Shown here piece after piece: positions 17,330 to 26,113 of a DNA stretch of 64,000 nucleotides. Location: the NCBI GenBank assembly GCA_937923145.1, contig CALAJT010000015.1, forward strand, positions 62,001 to 126,000, written 5' to 3'. The notes under the pieces were generated by a model. That model saw only the letters and a list, made by a program, of their open reading frames with translations, was not told the DNA's origin and ran no database searches. Every line of letters starts with the position of its first letter. The stretch's first letter is position 1. A program made the position numbers and the translations under genes. The stretch comes from an uncultured Rubritalea sp. (GTDB taxonomy: Bacteria; Verrucomicrobiota; Verrucomicrobiia; Verrucomicrobiales; Akkermansiaceae).

Positions 17330-20300
17330 TTACTTCATAAGTTTCGCTCTCGCCTCAGATCTGGTTAAGCTAACTGCAATATTTCTAATGTGTGTCTGAC
17401 CTTTCTTTTTAGTCTCTCGTTTAGAGACTACCATAGTCTGATCACAGAGGTCTATCGCATAAGGTATGTTGCCAGATGACATGGAGAAGGCGCCTTGGAG
17501 TTCTAGGGACTTTAGGGCTTCGATGCAGTCTCGGATGCGTTCGCCGGAGAGCTTGGAGAATGCTTCATCGATCGGGACTAGACCGATCGATGGGTTCTTC
17601 ATATTACGCTGGTAGCGGTGGTAGGCTCGTAGGTAACAGGCTAGAATGGCTATAAAGTATGGTGACTGGTTTTCTCCACCTGAGAATTTTCCAGACTGTT
17701 TATCGACTGAGGTTTCACGGCCATCTGGGTCTCGGATATCGAGGACAGACATGTCATAGTCGTAGTAGTTACGGTAGTCTAGGAATGATAGTGCCTCGGC
17801 ATTGTTAGGGTCTTCTACTAAAGCGGTAAAGATGCGCTCTACCTCCTCTTTCGTCTCACTATCGATGGTGTCAAAAAACAGTGAATCCTCGTCTGCTAGT
17901 GCGGAGTTGTCGACTAAGAGTTGGTAGGTCTTATAGTCTGGGTTCTGCTTTTTGCGGATCTGATAGAGGTGGTGACCGATGGGTTTGTTGAGCTCTTTGT
18001 TGAGGAGCTTCAGCGTCATATCTACCTGCATGAGAGCCGAGCGGAGCTTGACTAAGACTTGCTTACGGAAGATTTCTTGCCAGTTGCGCTCTTCGCGTTC
18101 TGCCTTGCCTTGGTAAGCTGGTATGTCACTATCTTCGATCCGGGTGAGACGTTCTTCCCATGGTTCATTAGTATCCTCTTCTGGAGAGAATTCATTATAG
18201 ACTGGAAATGCTCGGGCGAGTTCCTTGCGTTGCTCTACGAGTTCCGCCCGTGAAGTGATCGCCATTTCGGAGCATTTTCTCTCCAGACGATTTGCCTGAG
18301 AAACAGCGATTTCTAGCGATGGGAATTCTTCTGTTAGTTGTTTGTGAAGTTTGAAATGGCGTTCCTCATGAGCGACTGTGCTAGGTCCTTCTGCACGGTA
18401 GCGTTTGAGCTCAGTATCGGCTTTTTCTAGTTCTGAAAGGAGGTCGTCTAGGCTTCCTTGGCGCTTAGCTAGTTCTAGCTTAAGATCTGAGGATCTAAGT
18501 GCCTTGAGCTTACTTTCCATAGACGCGATGGACTGCTCTACTTCTCGGAGTTCGATGTCTTTTGCTTCTAGATCATCGACCTCGATAGTGGATAACTGGG
18601 CTATAATCGCATCACGGCGCTGCTCTAGCTGACCAAGTTGCTGAAGGTCTGCTAACTGTGTGCCTAGCGATGGTGAGTCGAGTCGCTGCCTACGGAACAT
18701 TTGCTCAGCTTCATTAAGCAAGTCAGCAAGTGGTTGAAGACGCTCGATCTCTTTTCTAACAGAGGCTCGTTCTTGTGTGAGTGTTTGCTTTTGCTGTTCG
18801 AGTCCTTTGCCACCGATACAGGGAATATTGTCATAGTGCGCTCGGCGCTCGGCGAATGGCTTACGGTAGATAAAACCATCTGGAAGGATGGCAGCATTAT
18901 GCTTAGTGAGGTCTTTAGAATTTTCCACGCAGATGAGTCTGCCAAAAAGGTGGTCTACTATAGACTGAGCCACTGGGTCTGTGCATTCTAAATGTTGCGC
19001 TAGAGAGCCAGGCTCAACTCGAGAATTTAGCTCTAGGGCTTGGTCTGGATTGATCAGTGATTCACCCGGAGCTGCACCTTTCATCTCACGGTAGATGGTC
19101 TCCGCATGTCGATAGTTTTTAGGCTCGGTGATGACGGCGAATTTACGCGTGAAAGCAGTCTCTAGAGCAGGTCTCCAGCGTTCGTCCTTCACCTCGCATA
19201 GCTCACGTAGTGCGTAGGCAGCAGGCACCCCATCTTTACCTTTTGGTAGTGATGTATTGATAGCGTCTAGAAGCGCGGTGCGGTGATTTAGGCGACCACT
19301 GTCTAGAGCTTCGAGTCGGGTAGTGAGCTGCTGAATTTTATTGATTTTTTTCTGCGCTTCATCACGGAGTGGAGCTTCGCCTTCCTTAGCTACTATCTGG
19401 AGTTCTCGCACGGTGTCTGCAAGAACTTCCATGTGTTGGGGTAGTTCTGAGGTATCGTGAGATTGGACTTTCTTGAGTGCAGCACGGACTTTCTTGAGTG
19501 GTGTGTTAGGCAGCTTAATACTCGCTTTTTGTAACGTAGCTATCCAGCTTTCCACCATACGGCAACGGATATCGCGAGCTTCAGTTACATTTTTACCAGC
19601 CTGTGAAAGTGAGGCTATTTTGTGGACGATGTCTTTGTTCTCATCCTTAAGATGGCGATAGAGTTGACCTTCTTCGGTAGCATTAAGAGTGTCGCGCAGC
19701 ATGTCGCGTTGGCTACGAAGCTTGATGACTTTTTTGTCTAGTTTAGTCTCCTCTTTGGTTTCAGATTTTGCTTTTTTCTCGAGTTCTTTGATCTCTTCTT
19801 TGATTTCTTCTAACTGTTCATTCAGGTCTTCGACTGTGAGGTCTTTGGCTATGTCTGCGTAGAGGATTTTATCAATGTTAGATTGGTTATGCGTTTGATA
19901 GAATTTCCTTATTTCTACGAGGATATCCATCTGTGCACGAAGCGAGGTAAGTTCTCGTCTTAATGAAAGGAATGCATGGTAAGAATCACGTACTTCTTGG
20001 ATACGGATTTCGTCTGGCGGGAGAACGTAGTTGCGGCAGAATTTATTAAAATTATCCAGGAAGGTAAACGACATCGCTGCAGGGAGCAGGTAGTCGAGAG
20101 TGTTACGATCGTAGTTGAGGTGCGATGGGAGCGCCATCTCACGACGGTAAGATTCCATGGTGTCGAATATCTTGCCTTCCTGCTCATGGGCGTAGTCTCG
20201 GAAGGTAGCGAAGTCGAGTGGATAGCCAAAGTCATCTATCCAGTCAGCCTTATCAAGTGAGCCATTGAGGAAAAATCCGTGGCGACGCGATGGTTGGTTC

Positions 20301-20686
20301 TGCGCTGCGGAGTCGAACTCGACACGTAGCCCCCAAGTTTCTTTCTTGGCCTCTTTTTCGCCTTTCTTTTTCGGCCAGCTAAACTCTAGAGCTACATAGG
20401 TAGTGGCACCCTCATTACGCATGTATTGCGGGATGCCTTCTATTTCGTCTTTAGTGTCGCCTAGGCAGTAGGATTTTAGAGTTCTTGAAGAAGCCTTACC
20501 CGTCGCAGACTGATTATATTTCGATTTCTGATCACCAATAAGCACAAGCTGTATCAGGTCCATGAGAATCGATTTACCAGATCCTGTAACACCCGCAATG
20601 AGGAGATTCCCCGAGATATCGAAAACGTCTTGGTAGCCGAACCAGTTGATAGCATGGATGCGGGTGAGTTCTATTTTTTTAGACAT
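17330..20686 (-). CDS. SMC-like ATPase of the JetC/MukB/SbcC type
   Basis: 1118 residues. The Walker A is GVTGSGKS at 32-39, after ELTRIHAINWFGYQDVFDI, which follows the 'L...NW..F' opening of JetC/EptC, MukB and MksF proteins. A very long charged, heptad-like middle with a hinge-like region (about 470-620) separates the halves. The C-terminal part has the ABC signature (GKFSGGENQSPYF) and Walker B region (LVPIDEAFSKL). Such ATPases extrude DNA loops; JetC does so in the Wadjet anti-plasmid system. I see no JetA, JetB or JetD (or MukE/MukF) neighbour, so it stands alone with rimK divergent on one side and manA on the other. Role unknown. Confidence 0.75.
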   Translation of the reverse strand: MSKKIELTRIHAINWFGYQDVFDISGNLLIAGVTGSGKSILMDLIQLVLIGDQKSKYNQSATGKASSRTLKSYCLGDTKDEIEGIPQYMRNEGATTYVALEFSWPKKKGEKEAKKETWGLRVEFDSAAQNQPSRRHGFFLNGSLDKADWIDDFGYPLDFATFRDYAHEQEGKIFDTMESYRREMALPSHLNYDRNTLDYLLPAAMSFTFLDNFNKFCRNYVLPPDEIRIQEVRDSYHAFLSLRRELTSLRAQMDILVEIRKFYQTHNQSNIDKILYADIAKDLTVEDLNEQLEEIKEEIKELEKKAKSETKEETKLDKKVIKLRSQRDMLRDTLNATEEGQLYRHLKDENKDIVHKIASLSQAGKNVTEARDIRCRMVESWIATLQKASIKLPNTPLKKVRAALKKVQSHDTSELPQHMEVLADTVRELQIVAKEGEAPLRDEAQKKINKIQQLTTRLEALDSGRLNHRTALLDAINTSLPKGKDGVPAAYALRELCEVKDERWRPALETAFTRKFAVITEPKNYRHAETIYREMKGAAPGESLINPDQALELNSRVEPGSLAQHLECTDPVAQSIVDHLFGRLICVENSKDLTKHNAAILPDGFIYRKPFAERRAHYDNIPCIGGKGLEQQKQTLTQERASVRKEIERLQPLADLLNEAEQMFRRQRLDSPSLGTQLADLQQLGQLEQRRDAIIAQLSTIEVDDLEAKDIELREVEQSIASMESKLKALRSSDLKLELAKRQGSLDDLLSELEKADTELKRYRAEGPSTVAHEERHFKLHKQLTEEFPSLEIAVSQANRLERKCSEMAITSRAELVEQRKELARAFPVYNEFSPEEDTNEPWEERLTRIEDSDIPAYQGKAEREERNWQEIFRKQVLVKLRSALMQVDMTLKLLNKELNKPIGHHLYQIRKKQNPDYKTYQLLVDNSALADEDSLFFDTIDSETKEEVERIFTALVEDPNNAEALSFLDYRNYYDYDMSVLDIRDPDGRETSVDKQSGKFSGGENQSPYFIAILACYLRAYHRYQRNMKNPSIGLVPIDEAFSKLSGERIRDCIEALKSLELQGAFSMSSGNIPYAIDLCDQTMVVSKRETKKKGQTHIRNIAVSLTRSEARAKLMK

Positions 20687-21078
20687 GGGTTACTACTTAA
20701 AGTTTGAAAATTATGATTAGAAATTAATTGTGGCTCTAGAGTGCGATTAGTCAATATCACAAGTCAACGAGTTTTCGATTTGGCTCCATAGTCAAAGTCA
20801 CTGAGAACGACTGAGTGAGACCATCACAGCAGCAAGTAGAGGTATTCCAAGAAATGCGCAAAGGTCTATTGACAGCTATAGCTTCGGTAGGAGTAAACTT
20901 CGATATTTACGAGATTCAACTAGAGAAAGTATTGAATTAAAAATAGCGGTTGAAGGTGGAATTCTAGGTGAAAACTTTTTTTACCTAGTTGTTAAATAGT
21001 TCTTGTGATTCGTTTTCTTTGCCTCAGGGTTTTACTAATGACTGATGATAATATTTTAGTCCTAACCCACCAACAGTT
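20687..21078. other. Intergenic region with possible short coding remnant
   Basis: This 390-base gap separates the divergent SMC-like and rimK genes and should hold both promoters. One plus-strand frame (GTG 20815 to TAA 20938-20940) reads EVFQEMRKGLLTAIASVG and NFDIYEIQLEKVLN, which looks protein-like but matches nothing I recognise. Another frame across the same bases is also open for about 60 codons without a start. I do not call a gene here. Confidence 0.3.
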
Positions 21079-22302
21079 ATGAATTTAACGATACTTTCTA
21101 GAGCACCACAATGCTACTCAACACGTAGACTAGTAGAAGCTGCTAAGCAACGCGGTCACAAGGTCCGTATTCAAGACCCACTCCGATTCGCCATCGATAT
21201 GGAGGAAGGTGAGCCAGGACTATTTTACCGTGGTAAGCTAGTCGAAGAGCCAGATGCTATTCTGCCTCGTATCGGTACATCTATCACTCGGTATGGCACT
21301 ACGGTTGTGCGTCAGTTTGAGCAGATGGACTGCTACACTCCCAATACTGCTAACGGTATTTCTAACTCTCGTGATAAGCTACGTAGCTTGCAGATTCTTT
21401 CCCGTCACGACATCGGTATCCCACGTACAGCATACGTGAGTGATAAAAATGATGTCGCAGACGCTATCGAGCGTGTAGGCGGCACTCCAGTGATTATCAA
21501 ACTCATCGAGGGAACTCAGGGAGTTGGTGTTATTTTAGCTGATAAACCAGAGATTGCTAAGGCGATCATCGAGACACTCCACAGCGCAAACCAGAACGTC
21601 CTCATCCAGAAATTCGTAGCAGAAAGTAAGGGCAAGGACGTCCGTGCATTTGTGATCAATGACCGCGTAGTAGGTGCAATCCGCAGAACTGCTCAGGGAC
21701 AAGAATTCCGCAGTAATGTCCACCGTGGTGGTGTCGCAACAGCTATCGATCTCGACCCAGAATATGAAAAAGCAGCAGTAAGAGCAGCTCAGATCATGGG
21801 TCTCAAGGTCTGCGGTGTGGATATGTTAGAAGGTAAAGATGGTCCTCAGATCATGGAGATTAACTCATCACCTGGACTCGAAGGAATCGAAGGAGCTACT
21901 GGGCTAGACATCGCTGGTGAGGTCATCGACTTCATCTGCAGCCAGGCAGATATGCCTGAGATCGACCTCCGTCAGCGTCTCACAGTCAGCCGAGGATACG
22001 GTGTCACAGACATCACTATCCCAGAGGGTAGTAAGTTCGTAGGACAGACTATTGACCAGACTCAACTGCGAGATCAAGACGTAGTAGTCCTCACTCTGAA
22101 ACGAGATGAATCAGTCATCTCCAACCCTAAATCTTCACGTGTGCTACAGCCTGACGACACTCTTCTCTGCTACGGTAAGCTACAGAATATGAAGTCTCTG
22201 CTTTCACCTAAATCAAAGCGTAAGCGCAAGCTTAAGCCACTCCCATCTACTCCAGTAACGGAGGGAACTACGCATGAAGACGCACCTCCACAAGAGGCTT
22301 AA
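21079..22302 (+). CDS. rimK: RimK-like ATP-grasp glutamate ligase with C-terminal RCK_C-like domain
   Basis: 407 residues, about 100 more than a standard RimK. Residues 1 to about 290 are the ATP-grasp ligase: LSRAPQCYSTRRL start, PRIGTSITRYG, TPVIIKLIEGTQGVGV (ATP loop), QKFVAESKGKDVRAFV, and MEINSSPGLEGIEGATG (metal and ATP). The family adds glutamates to ribosomal protein S6 or makes poly-glutamate. From about 310 a second domain (VTDITIPEGSKFVGQTI, DQDVVVLTLKR, VLQPDDTLLCYG) resembles the TrkA C-terminal ligand-binding (RCK_C) domain of K+ channels, then a Lys/Pro-rich tail. It is followed 18 bases later by an AstE-like hydrolase gene, a pairing seen with rimK in other bacteria. Confidence 0.85.
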   Translation: MNLTILSRAPQCYSTRRLVEAAKQRGHKVRIQDPLRFAIDMEEGEPGLFYRGKLVEEPDAILPRIGTSITRYGTTVVRQFEQMDCYTPNTANGISNSRDKLRSLQILSRHDIGIPRTAYVSDKNDVADAIERVGGTPVIIKLIEGTQGVGVILADKPEIAKAIIETLHSANQNVLIQKFVAESKGKDVRAFVINDRVVGAIRRTAQGQEFRSNVHRGGVATAIDLDPEYEKAAVRAAQIMGLKVCGVDMLEGKDGPQIMEINSSPGLEGIEGATGLDIAGEVIDFICSQADMPEIDLRQRLTVSRGYGVTDITIPEGSKFVGQTIDQTQLRDQDVVVLTLKRDESVISNPKSSRVLQPDDTLLCYGKLQNMKSLLSPKSKRKRKLKPLPSTPVTEGTTHEDAPPQEA

Positions 22303-22320
22303 TTTTTTTAAATTACATAA

Positions 22321-23457
22321 ATGGGTAAATCTAATACTAGAAAAAAGCGCCTAATAGGTAGCTGGGGTAAGCGTAGAATCTTACCAGGTGAGCGTAAGCG
22401 CATTATGCTTAAAGCTGGTGAGACATTCACAGGTATGGGTGTAAATCTTCCGATCATGGTGCACCGTGGGCTTGAGGACGGACCTGTCCTAGCCATCACA
22501 GCAGCAGTACATGGCGATGAAATCAACGGCACTGGAGCGATCCGCAGACTGATTCAAGAACCTCCATTCGAGCTAAAACGTGGATCACTCATCCTCGTTC
22601 CAGTTGTGAATATGATGGGCTTTGAGCGTCACAGCCGCTATACTCCTGATCGTCGTGACCTGAACCGTACATTTCCTGGTAGTAAGAAAGGTAGTCTCAC
22701 AGGCAGACTCGCCCACCTCATCATGAAGGAAGTGGTGAAGCGCAGCGACTACATGGTAGATCTCCATACTGCAGCCGTTCGTAGAACTAACTTCCCTAAC
22801 GTGCGTGCTGACATGGAAAATGAAGACTGTGCTCGCATGGCTAAAATCTTCGGCACAGAAATCATCGTAAACAACTCAGGTCCTGACGGATCACTCCGCA
22901 GAGAAGCCTGCAAAGCGGGTTGCCCAACTATCATTCTAGAAGCTGGTGAAGCTCTTAAAGTAGAACCCTCTGTCCAAGACACCACGCTCCGTGGACTCAC
23001 TCATATCATGGGAGAGCTAGGAATGATCGAGGTCACCGAAGACATGATGCCAGATACTACACCTCACCAGATGATCGTGCACGGCTCTAGCTGGGTACGT
23101 GCTGGGAGTGGTGGATTTCTTACATTCCACGTAGCTCCAGGAGAGACGGTGGAGGAAGGTCAGCCACTCACTACAAATACTGGTTTACTCGGAAAAGAGC
23201 TCGAAACAATCGTTAGCCCACACCATGGGGTTATCCTTGGGATGACTACTATGCCAGCAGTTTCACCTGGAGATCCTATCCTCCACATCGCACTACCAGA
23301 AACAACTAAGCAATTCCGCTCATTGGCGAAAAGTGTCGATAAAATGGAAGACGACGCACTAGAGAATCAAGTTCGCGACGACCTAGCTTCCAGTATCACA
23401 GTGCATGCTTATGCTGAGACTGATGATGAGGAGAAAGTGTTAGAGAAAGATTCATAG
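22321..23457 (+). CDS. Succinylglutamate desuccinylase/aspartoacylase-like zinc hydrolase
   Basis: 378 residues. The M14-like zinc site is complete: HGDE at 64-67 (H64, E67) and DLHT with H149, plus the substrate-binding RRDLNRTFPG at 111-120 and a late ILEAGEA with the probable general base. An N-terminal basic segment (about 1-28) precedes the domain, and the C-terminal third (about 260-340) is a beta barrel-like lobe. Family members remove acyl or glutamyl groups from amino acids. Next to rimK it may trim or recycle the glutamate products of that ligase; this is inference from context. The gene closes the pair and is followed by a strong terminator. Confidence 0.82.
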   Translation: MGKSNTRKKRLIGSWGKRRILPGERKRIMLKAGETFTGMGVNLPIMVHRGLEDGPVLAITAAVHGDEINGTGAIRRLIQEPPFELKRGSLILVPVVNMMGFERHSRYTPDRRDLNRTFPGSKKGSLTGRLAHLIMKEVVKRSDYMVDLHTAAVRRTNFPNVRADMENEDCARMAKIFGTEIIVNNSGPDGSLRREACKAGCPTIILEAGEALKVEPSVQDTTLRGLTHIMGELGMIEVTEDMMPDTTPHQMIVHGSSWVRAGSGGFLTFHVAPGETVEEGQPLTTNTGLLGKELETIVSPHHGVILGMTTMPAVSPGDPILHIALPETTKQFRSLAKSVDKMEDDALENQVRDDLASSITVHAYAETDDEEKVLEKDS

Positions 23458-23469
23458 ATCATAAAAAAC

Positions 23470-23494
23470 CCGACTGATCACTGAGATCAGTCGG
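23470..23494. terminator. Bidirectional hairpin terminator
   Basis: Perfect 10-bp stem CCGACTGATC / GATCAGTCGG with loop ACTGA, preceded by a run of A's and followed by a T-rich stretch. It sits between two convergent genes and can serve both. Confidence 0.85.
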
Positions 23495-23523
23495 ATTTAT
23501 ATTACTTTTAAAAGGTAAGGAAA

Positions 23524-23823
23524 TTATTCTTTAATTATTCCGTCAGCGCTCTTCATCGCATCATCGAGTCTTTTCTTCTGGTCAGCAGTGAGTGCACCCT
23601 CACTACTTAGATCCATACCTAGCGCTTTTGCTCTTTTCTCCAGCTCTTTCATCTTCTCAGTATGAGCTGCTATTTTATCTTTATCCTCAGACTTCATCAC
23701 TTCAGGAGTCTCATGGATCAACTCGACCATATCATCGACAACACTGTCTTTAGAATCTCCACATGATGTGAATATGAATACTGATGTGATTACGAGTAGT
23801 ATACTTACTAGTTTTGTTTTCAT
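23524..23823 (-). CDS. Small lipoprotein, 99 aa
   Basis: From ATG 23823 (the longer frame from 23856 would place 11 polar residues before the signal). Lipobox FTSC with Cys at residue 21, then a mostly helical, highly charged domain (VVDDMVELIHETPEVMKSED, then KMKELEKRAKALGMDL). It looks like a small periplasmic helical lipoprotein of unknown role; similar short charged lipoproteins are common in this phylum. It lies about 60 bases downstream of the SelW-like gene on the same strand, so co-transcription is possible. Confidence 0.65.
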   Translation of the reverse strand: MKTKLVSILLVITSVFIFTSCGDSKDSVVDDMVELIHETPEVMKSEDKDKIAAHTEKMKELEKRAKALGMDLSSEGALTADQKKRLDDAMKSADGIIKE

Positions 23824-23883
23824 AATAGTTTGTTTGTTGCGCTCATTATTATCCATGAGGCAAAAGTTTTAGTCGTATATAAT

Positions 23884-24096
23884 TTAAAACAATTTAGCGG
23901 CTTCTCCTTCTTCTGGGAAATGCCCGCTGCGTTGTTTTTTCCAGATGAGTTCACCATCTTTGCGGATTTCAAAGATCCCTCCACCACCTGCTACGAGGTT
24001 AGATTCGATTCCTGTTGAGGCTTTGATCTCAGCTGACACACGGTCAGCCTCAGGCTGATAGTTTCACATGGAGCAATATTCGATTTCGATATTCAT
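23884..24096 (-). CDS. SelW/Rdx-family selenoprotein with in-frame TGA (Sec11), 70 aa
   Basis: ATG 24096 to TAA 23884-23886 is one continuous frame of 70 codons interrupted only by TGA at 24064-24066, codon 11. Decoding TGA as selenocysteine gives IEYCSMUNYQPEADRV, so the CxxU redox motif of SelW sits exactly after the first beta strand. The rest fits the Rdx family: NLVAGGGGIFEIRKDGELIW, then KKQRSGHFPE. Members are small thioredoxin-fold proteins thought to exchange electrons with thiols; many bacterial ones have CxxC. A hairpin with bacterial SECIS geometry follows the TGA. A Cys-to-stop mutation is the alternative, but the intact remainder and hairpin favour recoding. Downstream is a small lipoprotein; upstream an AT-rich gap with a TAGATT repeat. 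Confidence 0.85.
24031..24049 (-). promoter_or_regulatory. Predicted bacterial SECIS hairpin of the SelW-like gene
   Basis: On the minus strand, GGCTGAC / GTCAGCT form a 7-bp stem (one outer G-U) around the loop CGTGT. The loop begins 21 bases after the TGA and has G at its second position, as expected for bacterial SECIS elements bound by SelB. It lies inside the coding sequence, as bacterial SECIS do. A competing 6-bp hairpin (24044-24058) overlaps it. Confidence 0.65.
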
Positions 24097-24143
24097 AAGA
24101 TTAATTCATAGTATTAGATTAGATTAGATATTCAACCTCATTT

Positions 24144-24905
24144 TTAGAGGTAATCTCTGAGGAAAGCTTTCACTTCCTGGCGGACTTCTTCGCTATCCAC
24201 ACGGTGTTCTGAACCTCTAGCAATGTAAAAGAAAGCTTCTGAACCAACGGTTTTGATACTCTCTGTTAGAATTTCTGACTGCGCAATAGGCACTACATTA
24301 TCCTTATCTCCATGAACACTTAGCGTCACTGGATAGCCTGGTTTTATCCAGTTCGTGACAGCTGCCTCCTCGGCTAGTTCTTCGGTTTTTTCATGGTCAC
24401 CGCCGAGTAATTTCATCACAGGTGAGTTAGCTCTGGCTTCTCCTTCCAACTTCTTTACGAAATAGTTGATTGTCACTGGAGCACAGTAGTTCACCACACA
24501 CTTAAGCTTGGGCATCGCATCATTCCTACAGCCTCCAGCTAGTAAGCAGGCGATGTGTCCACCAGCGGATGATCCCCAGAGAGCGATTCTGTTAGGGTCT
24601 ACATCTGGGATCTGAGTTTGGATAAATTTTAGCGCAGCCACTGCGTCGTCTATTGGTGCTGGCCAGATAGCTTCATCGCTCAGACGATAGCCCACTGCGA
24701 TCATAATATATCCAGTATCATAGAAGTTCTCCAAACGCCGAACTGCATTCTCCTTCTCCCCAAATTCCCAGCCACCACCATTAAAATAAACTACAGTCGG
24801 CAGTAATTCGCCATTAGGGTTCGCAGGGCGATAGATGTCTAACTCCTGACGTGGGTTAGAAGAGCCTTCAATGTAGGAGATATCTCTTTCTATTTTATAT
24901 TCCAT
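24144..24905 (-). CDS. Alpha/beta hydrolase (esterase)
   Basis: 253 residues. The catalytic triad can be placed: nucleophile S113 in GSSAG (111-115), D202 in HGDKDNVVP and H234 in SEHRVD. The oxyanion segment FNGGGWEFG at about 41-49 is like the HGGG of the carboxylesterase/BD-FAE group. No signal peptide, so it should act in the cytoplasm. It begins one base after the M20 peptidase stop on the same strand and is probably co-transcribed with it, suggesting a shared substrate class such as acylated amino acids or small esters. Exact substrate not determinable. Confidence 0.82.
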   Translation of the reverse strand: MEYKIERDISYIEGSSNPRQELDIYRPANPNGELLPTVVYFNGGGWEFGEKENAVRRLENFYDTGYIMIAVGYRLSDEAIWPAPIDDAVAALKFIQTQIPDVDPNRIALWGSSAGGHIACLLAGGCRNDAMPKLKCVVNYCAPVTINYFVKKLEGEARANSPVMKLLGGDHEKTEELAEEAAVTNWIKPGYPVTLSVHGDKDNVVPIAQSEILTESIKTVGSEAFFYIARGSEHRVDSEEVRQEVKAFLRDYL

Positions 24906-24906
24906 T

Positions 24907-26031
24907 TTATCTCAGTGAGCGGATGAAGTTGCTAAAGAATGTGACGCCTGATTCTAGATCTGAAATCTTGATCCATTCGTCTTTGGTATGCGCCTGATCG
25001 ATAGAGCCTGGACCTGAGCAGATGGATGGGATTCCACCACTTGTTAGATGAGCCGCATCTGAAAACCATGGTGCCCCAACGGTTTTAGAAATGGGTGAGC
25101 TAGCTAGAATTTTAGCAATATATTCATTATCACTAGGGGTCTCCATAGGTGGATTCTCATGTGCCGACTTAATCTTGATAGGTAGCTTCATTTCTGAGAT
25201 GAAATCCTCTAACAGCTCAACCGCTCCCCCAGCCTCTTGGAGCGATGGCGTAGTGCGAAAATCAATCTGGGCACATGCATAATCTGGCACTATGTTAGGT
25301 CTAGAACCGCCTGCGATAGTTCCAATATTCAACGTAGAATGACCTAAGATAGGGTGAGTATACGTTGCTAGTCTGTTAGATAGCTTACGGTTGATCATGT
25401 CGAGAGATCTCGCGAGAATCATGATGGCATTTTCACCAAGCTGAGGCTGTGATGAGTGCGCCGCTTTACCGTGTGCCTCGACTGTGATCCATGTAGCTCC
25501 CTTAGTTACGTGGACTAGATTTAATAAGGTAGGCTCACCCGCTATGGCGAATTCATATTCATCAGCGTGGTGCTGAGTAAAGTGCTTAGAACCTTGCTGC
25601 ACTGACTCTTCTCCCATGAATGCTACGAAGTCCACCGCGACAGGTAGCTCGGCTAAAATCTCTTTATTTTCGACTAAGCCCATGATCATCGCCGCCATAG
25701 GACCTTTCGTATCCGATGCTCCCCTGCCCCAGATCTTGCCATCTTTTATATCGCCGCAAAATGGATCTATCGTCATCCCACCCACACCTACTGTATCTAG
25801 ATGAGGAGCGAGCATGATACGCTTTCTGCTAGTCGGTCCGGGGGATCTTGCTATAAGATTAGGTCGTCCGGGTAGAACTTCCTCTAGCGTGACTTTGAAG
25901 CCATGTCCTTCTAGAAGCGGTTTAAGCCAGTCAGCGATATCTTGCTCATGGGTTTTATCCGTGCCGGGTGCATCGTCTGGATTTACGCTCGGGATCTTGA
26001 TGAGCTGCTGTAGGAGTTCGACTACGTTCAT
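24907..26031 (-). CDS. M20-family metallopeptidase (ArgE/DapE type)
   Basis: 374 residues with the co-catalytic zinc motif set: H77 in APHLDTVG, D107 in GRGASDTKGP, E141/E142 in FMGEES, and a late H in the C-terminal DAAHLTSGG block. The lid domain (about 180-290) contains AHGKAAHSSQPQLGENAI. The family includes acetylornithine deacetylase and succinyl-diaminopimelate desuccinylase; sequence by eye does not choose. It is first in a two-gene unit with the esterase. No arg or dap genes are nearby. Confidence 0.85.
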   Translation of the reverse strand: MNVVELLQQLIKIPSVNPDDAPGTDKTHEQDIADWLKPLLEGHGFKVTLEEVLPGRPNLIARSPGPTSRKRIMLAPHLDTVGVGGMTIDPFCGDIKDGKIWGRGASDTKGPMAAMIMGLVENKEILAELPVAVDFVAFMGEESVQQGSKHFTQHHADEYEFAIAGEPTLLNLVHVTKGATWITVEAHGKAAHSSQPQLGENAIMILARSLDMINRKLSNRLATYTHPILGHSTLNIGTIAGGSRPNIVPDYACAQIDFRTTPSLQEAGGAVELLEDFISEMKLPIKIKSAHENPPMETPSDNEYIAKILASSPISKTVGAPWFSDAAHLTSGGIPSICSGPGSIDQAHTKDEWIKISDLESGVTFFSNFIRSLR

Positions 26032-26113
26032 GGCTAGATCTTGTCGCTTGATTTGAAATGTGTGAAGTCCAGAGTTGAGCTAATAGAGAAAAAAGCTACA
26101 ATAGAGCACAAAT

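Noticed and set aside
18701..20260. Frames of 75-96 residues on the plus strand opposite the SMC-like gene
   Set aside because: Entirely inside a long intact gene with clear motifs and without any domain of their own.
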